From contig OX457027.1 of assembly GCA_949752745.1 (NCBI GenBank), positions 61,424,329-61,488,328 of the forward strand: 64,000 nucleotides of DNA, read 5' to 3'. The DNA is from Protula sp. h YS-2021. Taxonomy: Eukaryota > Annelida > Polychaeta > Sabellida > Serpulidae. The translations under genes and the position numbers were made by a program. Numbering within the stretch: position 1 is the stretch's first letter; each line of letters opens with the position of its first letter. Below, one piece after another: positions 60,977 through 64,000 of the stretch. Below the pieces are notes generated by a model. It saw nothing but the letters and a program-made list of their open reading frames with translations, did no database searches and was not told the origin of the DNA.

Positions 60977-61573
60977 ATCCCCCGTGTAACATATGTCACT
61001 GGATGTTTGTAAATTCATTGAAATTGAAAACTCTACATTGCCTAACAATTTTTGATATGACAACGTTGCACACCTTCAATATACGTATGACCGCATGCAA
61101 AACGAAAAAAGCATTAGCATGAACATTTCTCGAGTTACGGCATGGACAAAATGTCATATCTTTGTATATTCGAACTAAATTTTACCTATTTCCAAAATAC
61201 TGCCATTTTGACAATTTTCACCAAATCCAACGAAAATACGACGTTGCACATCTCCAATATACGTATTGACCGCATGCAAAGCGAAAAAGTATTGGCATGA
61301 ATAGTTATGGAGTTACGGCCTGAACAAAATGTCACATCTTTGTAGATTCAAACAAAATTTTTACCTATTTTCAAAATACTGTCATTTTGACCATTTTTCA
61401 CCAAATCGAACGAAAATACGACATTGCACACCTCCAATATACGTAGTAACCGCATGCAAAACGAAAAAGCATTGGCATGAATAGTTTTAGAGTAACAGCC
61501 TGGACAAAAGATAGTATGCTACAGCGGACGGACGGACAAGCTGAAAACTATATCCCCCCGTTATACGGGGGAT
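60977..61573. mobile_element. Hairpin-ended element E4 (about 600 bp)
   Basis: The left end atcccccgtgtaac (60977-60990) matches the inverted right end gttatacgggggat (61560-61573) at 13 of 14 positions. The right end folds as tatccccccg-ttata-cgggggata. The core has three monomers at ~180-bp spacing (gttgcaca at 61065 and 61243, attgcaca near 61423). A short cggacggacggac precedes gaaaactata and the hairpin. tgagcagg lies directly left of the element and again 5 bases after the right end (61579-61586), a possible 8-bp target duplication. Confidence 0.65.
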
Positions 61574-62340
61574 AATTATGAGCAGGTGCCGATCAGTAAA
61601 TTTATAGACAGCAATCGCTAGCACAAGTTCATTGCACAAAACTTCAAGCTGTTCATTAAATATGACTGAAAAATTGCCTAAGTTCAGACACTCACCACGG
61701 CCTGACCCATCGGTCAAGATAGTTTTAGAAAAATGGCCCAGAGAAAACATATCACCGCAGTGATTACTCAGGGAAATATGCATCTTCCCGATTGGCATTA
61801 TTTCTCCATAAAAATTTTAGACAGGTTCACCAGTAAAGCCGGATAAAATCGCCCGAAACCGTTTAGTCACAAGATATGTCTTGTTTAAACTGAAAGAATA
61901 TATAAATTATGTATTCACTGCAGATTTCAGACGGGTATGTTTTTGCCTTTTTGGTTCTTTCATTTTTTTCTGGATTATTCTTAAGCTGAATTGCTGATTT
62001 TAATTTGAGAACTTGAAAGATTTACTAACAAGATCTTCCAAGTGCCAAGTGCATTGTCCAAGTGCCAGCTTTCAATGCAAGGTAGTTGTTGATAAGCCAT
62101 ATGGAAGCCGCACAATGCGCGCAATGGAATTCTGCCTGTGACCTCGCCATCATGTCTGAAACACCAAATTGCGACCAAATGTATCACTCTACAAACTAGA
62201 CTGACCAGTGTTTTTGTTAAAACAAAAACGGATATGTTTTCCCCGCCCCCCAATCAGTCACGTGGAAAAAATTCCTTGCTTAAAAGTACAACACTGGCGA
62301 GCCCAAAAAATTGAAAAAACTAGATGCTCGAGAAGCATGA
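61574..62340. other. No recognisable feature
   Basis: No gene is supported. Minus-strand frames of 103 and 90 codons (61487-61798, 61981-62253) have no recognisable domain, and the first overlaps the end of E4. Confidence 0.5.
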
Positions 62341-63171
62341 ATCCGCCGGGTTCGCGCAAATTGTATACCTGATTATGATGTTCCTGTGAACAACTGTTCC
62401 AAAGAACACCATACAGCCTTGTGGTCAGTGAAGTAGAGGTTTGTAGACAGAGGGACAGAATGAAAACTATATCCGTCCAGTTCTGCTTAGGAGCAGCCCT
62501 TGGTAAAATCTTAAATCAATCCAACCTCTAATGCGGCCTGTAGGCGCGTGAGACCGATATGTGTAAAGCTCATTCCTAATTCAGTTTCTTCAAATTTTAA
62601 AATTTTTTCATTTTGACAATTTTGCTCGGATCCGGTCGAATCCTGGTCACTGCACTGCGGGATGCTTAGGAGCAGCCATGGGTAAAATCTTAAATCAATC
62701 CACCCACTAATGCGGCCTGTAGGCGCGTGAGACCGATATGTGTTATGCTCATTCCTTATTCATTACTTCCATTTTTTCAAGTTTTGTCATTTTGACAATT
62801 TTGCTCGGATCCGGTCGAATCCTGGTCACTGCACTGCGGGATGCTTAGGAGCAGCCATGGGTAAAATCTTAAATCAATCCACCCACTTATGCGGGCTGTA
62901 GGCGCGTGAGATTGATGTGTGTTATGCAAAGTCCTTATTCAGTTTCTGCAATTTTTTAAAGTTTTGCCATTTTGGCAATTTTGCTCCGATCCCGTCGAAT
63001 CCTGGTCACTGCACTGCGGGATGCTTAGGAGCACCCCTGGGTAAAATCTGAAATCAATCCACCCACTAATGCGGGCTGTAGGCGCGTGAGACTGAAATTG
63101 CACAGACGGACAGACGGACGGACAGACAGACGGATAGAATGAAAACTATATCCGTCCGGTTCCCGGCGGAT
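62341..63171. mobile_element. Hairpin-ended element E5 (831 bp)
   Basis: The left end atccgccggg (62341-62350) is perfectly inverted at the right end, cccggcggat (63162-63171). The right end folds with tatccgtccgg (63149-63159). The core has about three monomers at exactly 180-bp spacing (tttgacaattttgctc at 62611 and 62791, tttggcaattttgctc at 62971) sharing gcgggatgcttaggagc. A cagacggacagacggacgg microsatellite precedes gaaaactata. A second partial terminus (gacagaatgaaaactatatccgtcc, about 62453-62479 with neighbours) lies inside the left part, so a terminus was copied or the core was duplicated internally. Confidence 0.7.
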
Positions 63172-63174
63172 AAA

Positions 63175-63950
63175 AATCACCAAAAATACATTTTTACATA
63201 AACGAAAAACTTCGCAGTAAACATTTCCACTACATATGGGTTCTTCTTGCCATGTTTCAGCCTAATGGAACAAACTGTTTCGGAGATATCGCAACAATAT
63301 GGCCAAAAAAGTTAAAATTAAAAAATTTAAAAAATCGCCAAAAATATATTTTCAACGGAAATGAAGAAAAACTTCGGAGTAAACATTTGCATTGTGTGTG
63401 GGTTTGCTTTGCAACGTCTCAGCCTTATCCAACAAAGAGTTTCGGAGATATCGCAACAATATGGTCAAAAAAGTTAAAAATCAAAAATGTAAAAATTTGC
63501 CAAAAATACATTTTCAACGGAAATGAAGAAAAATTTCGCAGTAAACATTTGCACTATATATGTGTTGTTCTTGCCACGTTTCAGCCTAATCCAACAAACT
63601 GTTTCGGAGATATCGCAACAATATGACCCAAAAAAACTGTACACATGTACATTTGCGCTACATGTGTGTTCTTCTTGCGACATCTGAACCTTATTCAACG
63701 AACTGTTTCTGAGATTATAGCCTGCCAAAGTGAAAAAAATGCACGAACCCCCCCCCCCCCTCCTATGTTCAAAATTTTGCCAAAAATAGAATTTTTAAAG
63801 AAGCGAAAAAAAATAACACGGGCATCATCTAGACATGTACTCCAATACGTAGGTATGTTTTGAGAAAAATCGACTCATTAATTTATAAGAACTCACTGCG
63901 GACAGACGGGCGGACGGACGGACAGACAGACAGACTGACGGACGGACACA
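63175..63950. repeat. Tandem repeat, ~160-bp period, with GACGGACG microsatellite (partial element E6)
   Basis: Three to four monomers begin at about 63180, 63338 and 63500. They share ccaaaaatacattttcaacg, cgcagtaaacatttgcac, and cggagatatcgcaacaatat. A 13-C tract lies at 63748-63760. A cggacagacgggcggacgg microsatellite at about 63898-63947 is followed by cacaccaaattaccc, but no terminal hairpin is seen before the window ends. The plus-strand open frame 63252-63626 is a product of the repeat. Confidence 0.75.
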
Positions 63951-64000
63951 CCAAATTACCCAAGCCACTATGTTCACTTTATCATGCTTGTCATTATCGG

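Noticed and set aside
63252..63626. A 124-codon plus-strand open frame
   Set aside because: It is a translation of ~160-bp tandem repeats (repeated CFGDIATIW and NGNEEK), so the frame follows from repetition.

Overview
The window looks like repeat-rich nuclear DNA from an invertebrate animal, most likely a mollusc. The support is tRNA-headed SINEs, a SINE-like insert with a (TTTG)n-TTGTTTAACGTCC end typical of mollusc repeats, decayed non-LTR reverse transcriptases, and elements with tandem cores and hairpin ends resembling the Helentron/HINE ('pearl'-type) elements known from bivalves. The species cannot be named from this sequence. I see no intact host gene, rRNA, functional tRNA or CRISPR array. 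Most open frames are side effects of repeats whose subunits are multiples of 3 bp.

Region 1, about 1-45,860: one satellite array that enters from the left. A conserved anchor (tcaaccctgattggcaggg and close variants) occurs 29 times between 3509 and 45274. Three unit forms can be read. Form C (about 1.38-1.40 kb when complete) has no SINE. Form B (about 1.59 kb, with 1.56 kb variants) carries a 214-bp 5'-truncated SINE flanked by tcagtcaa. Form A (1152 bp) looks like B with about 441 bp deleted. A 2.76-kb hairpin-ended element interrupts the array at 375-3136. A 5'-truncated CR1/L2-like LINE occurs twice (6335-8333 and 15451-17448) because satellite plus LINE was duplicated as a roughly 9.1-kb block. 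A later SINE (15076-15357) is present only in the second block.

Region 2, about 45,860-49,087: low-repeat DNA with no recognisable gene, holding one textbook-intact SINE (48094-48333) with 12-bp target-site duplications.

Region 3, 49,088-54,158: a 1.39-kb unit present in three tandem copies. Each carries a fragment of an FMDD-type reverse transcriptase split by a small SINE-like insert. The third copy runs on into the rest of the same decayed coding region, to a Cys/His-rich C-terminal part.

Region 4, about 54,800-64,000: a cluster of five hairpin-ended elements (54799-56424, 59081-59858, 60162-60604, 60977-61573, 62341-63171) and a sixth partial one. In each complete element the first 10-15 bases recur inverted at the right end, the right end folds into a hairpin, and the core is a tandem array of roughly 155-180-bp monomers. 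Most have a GACGGACG-type microsatellite just before the hairpin. This shared architecture across elements of unlike sequence, also seen at 375-3136, is the most interesting signal in the window. A second SINE, with a different tRNA head but the same body, lies at 57547-57766.
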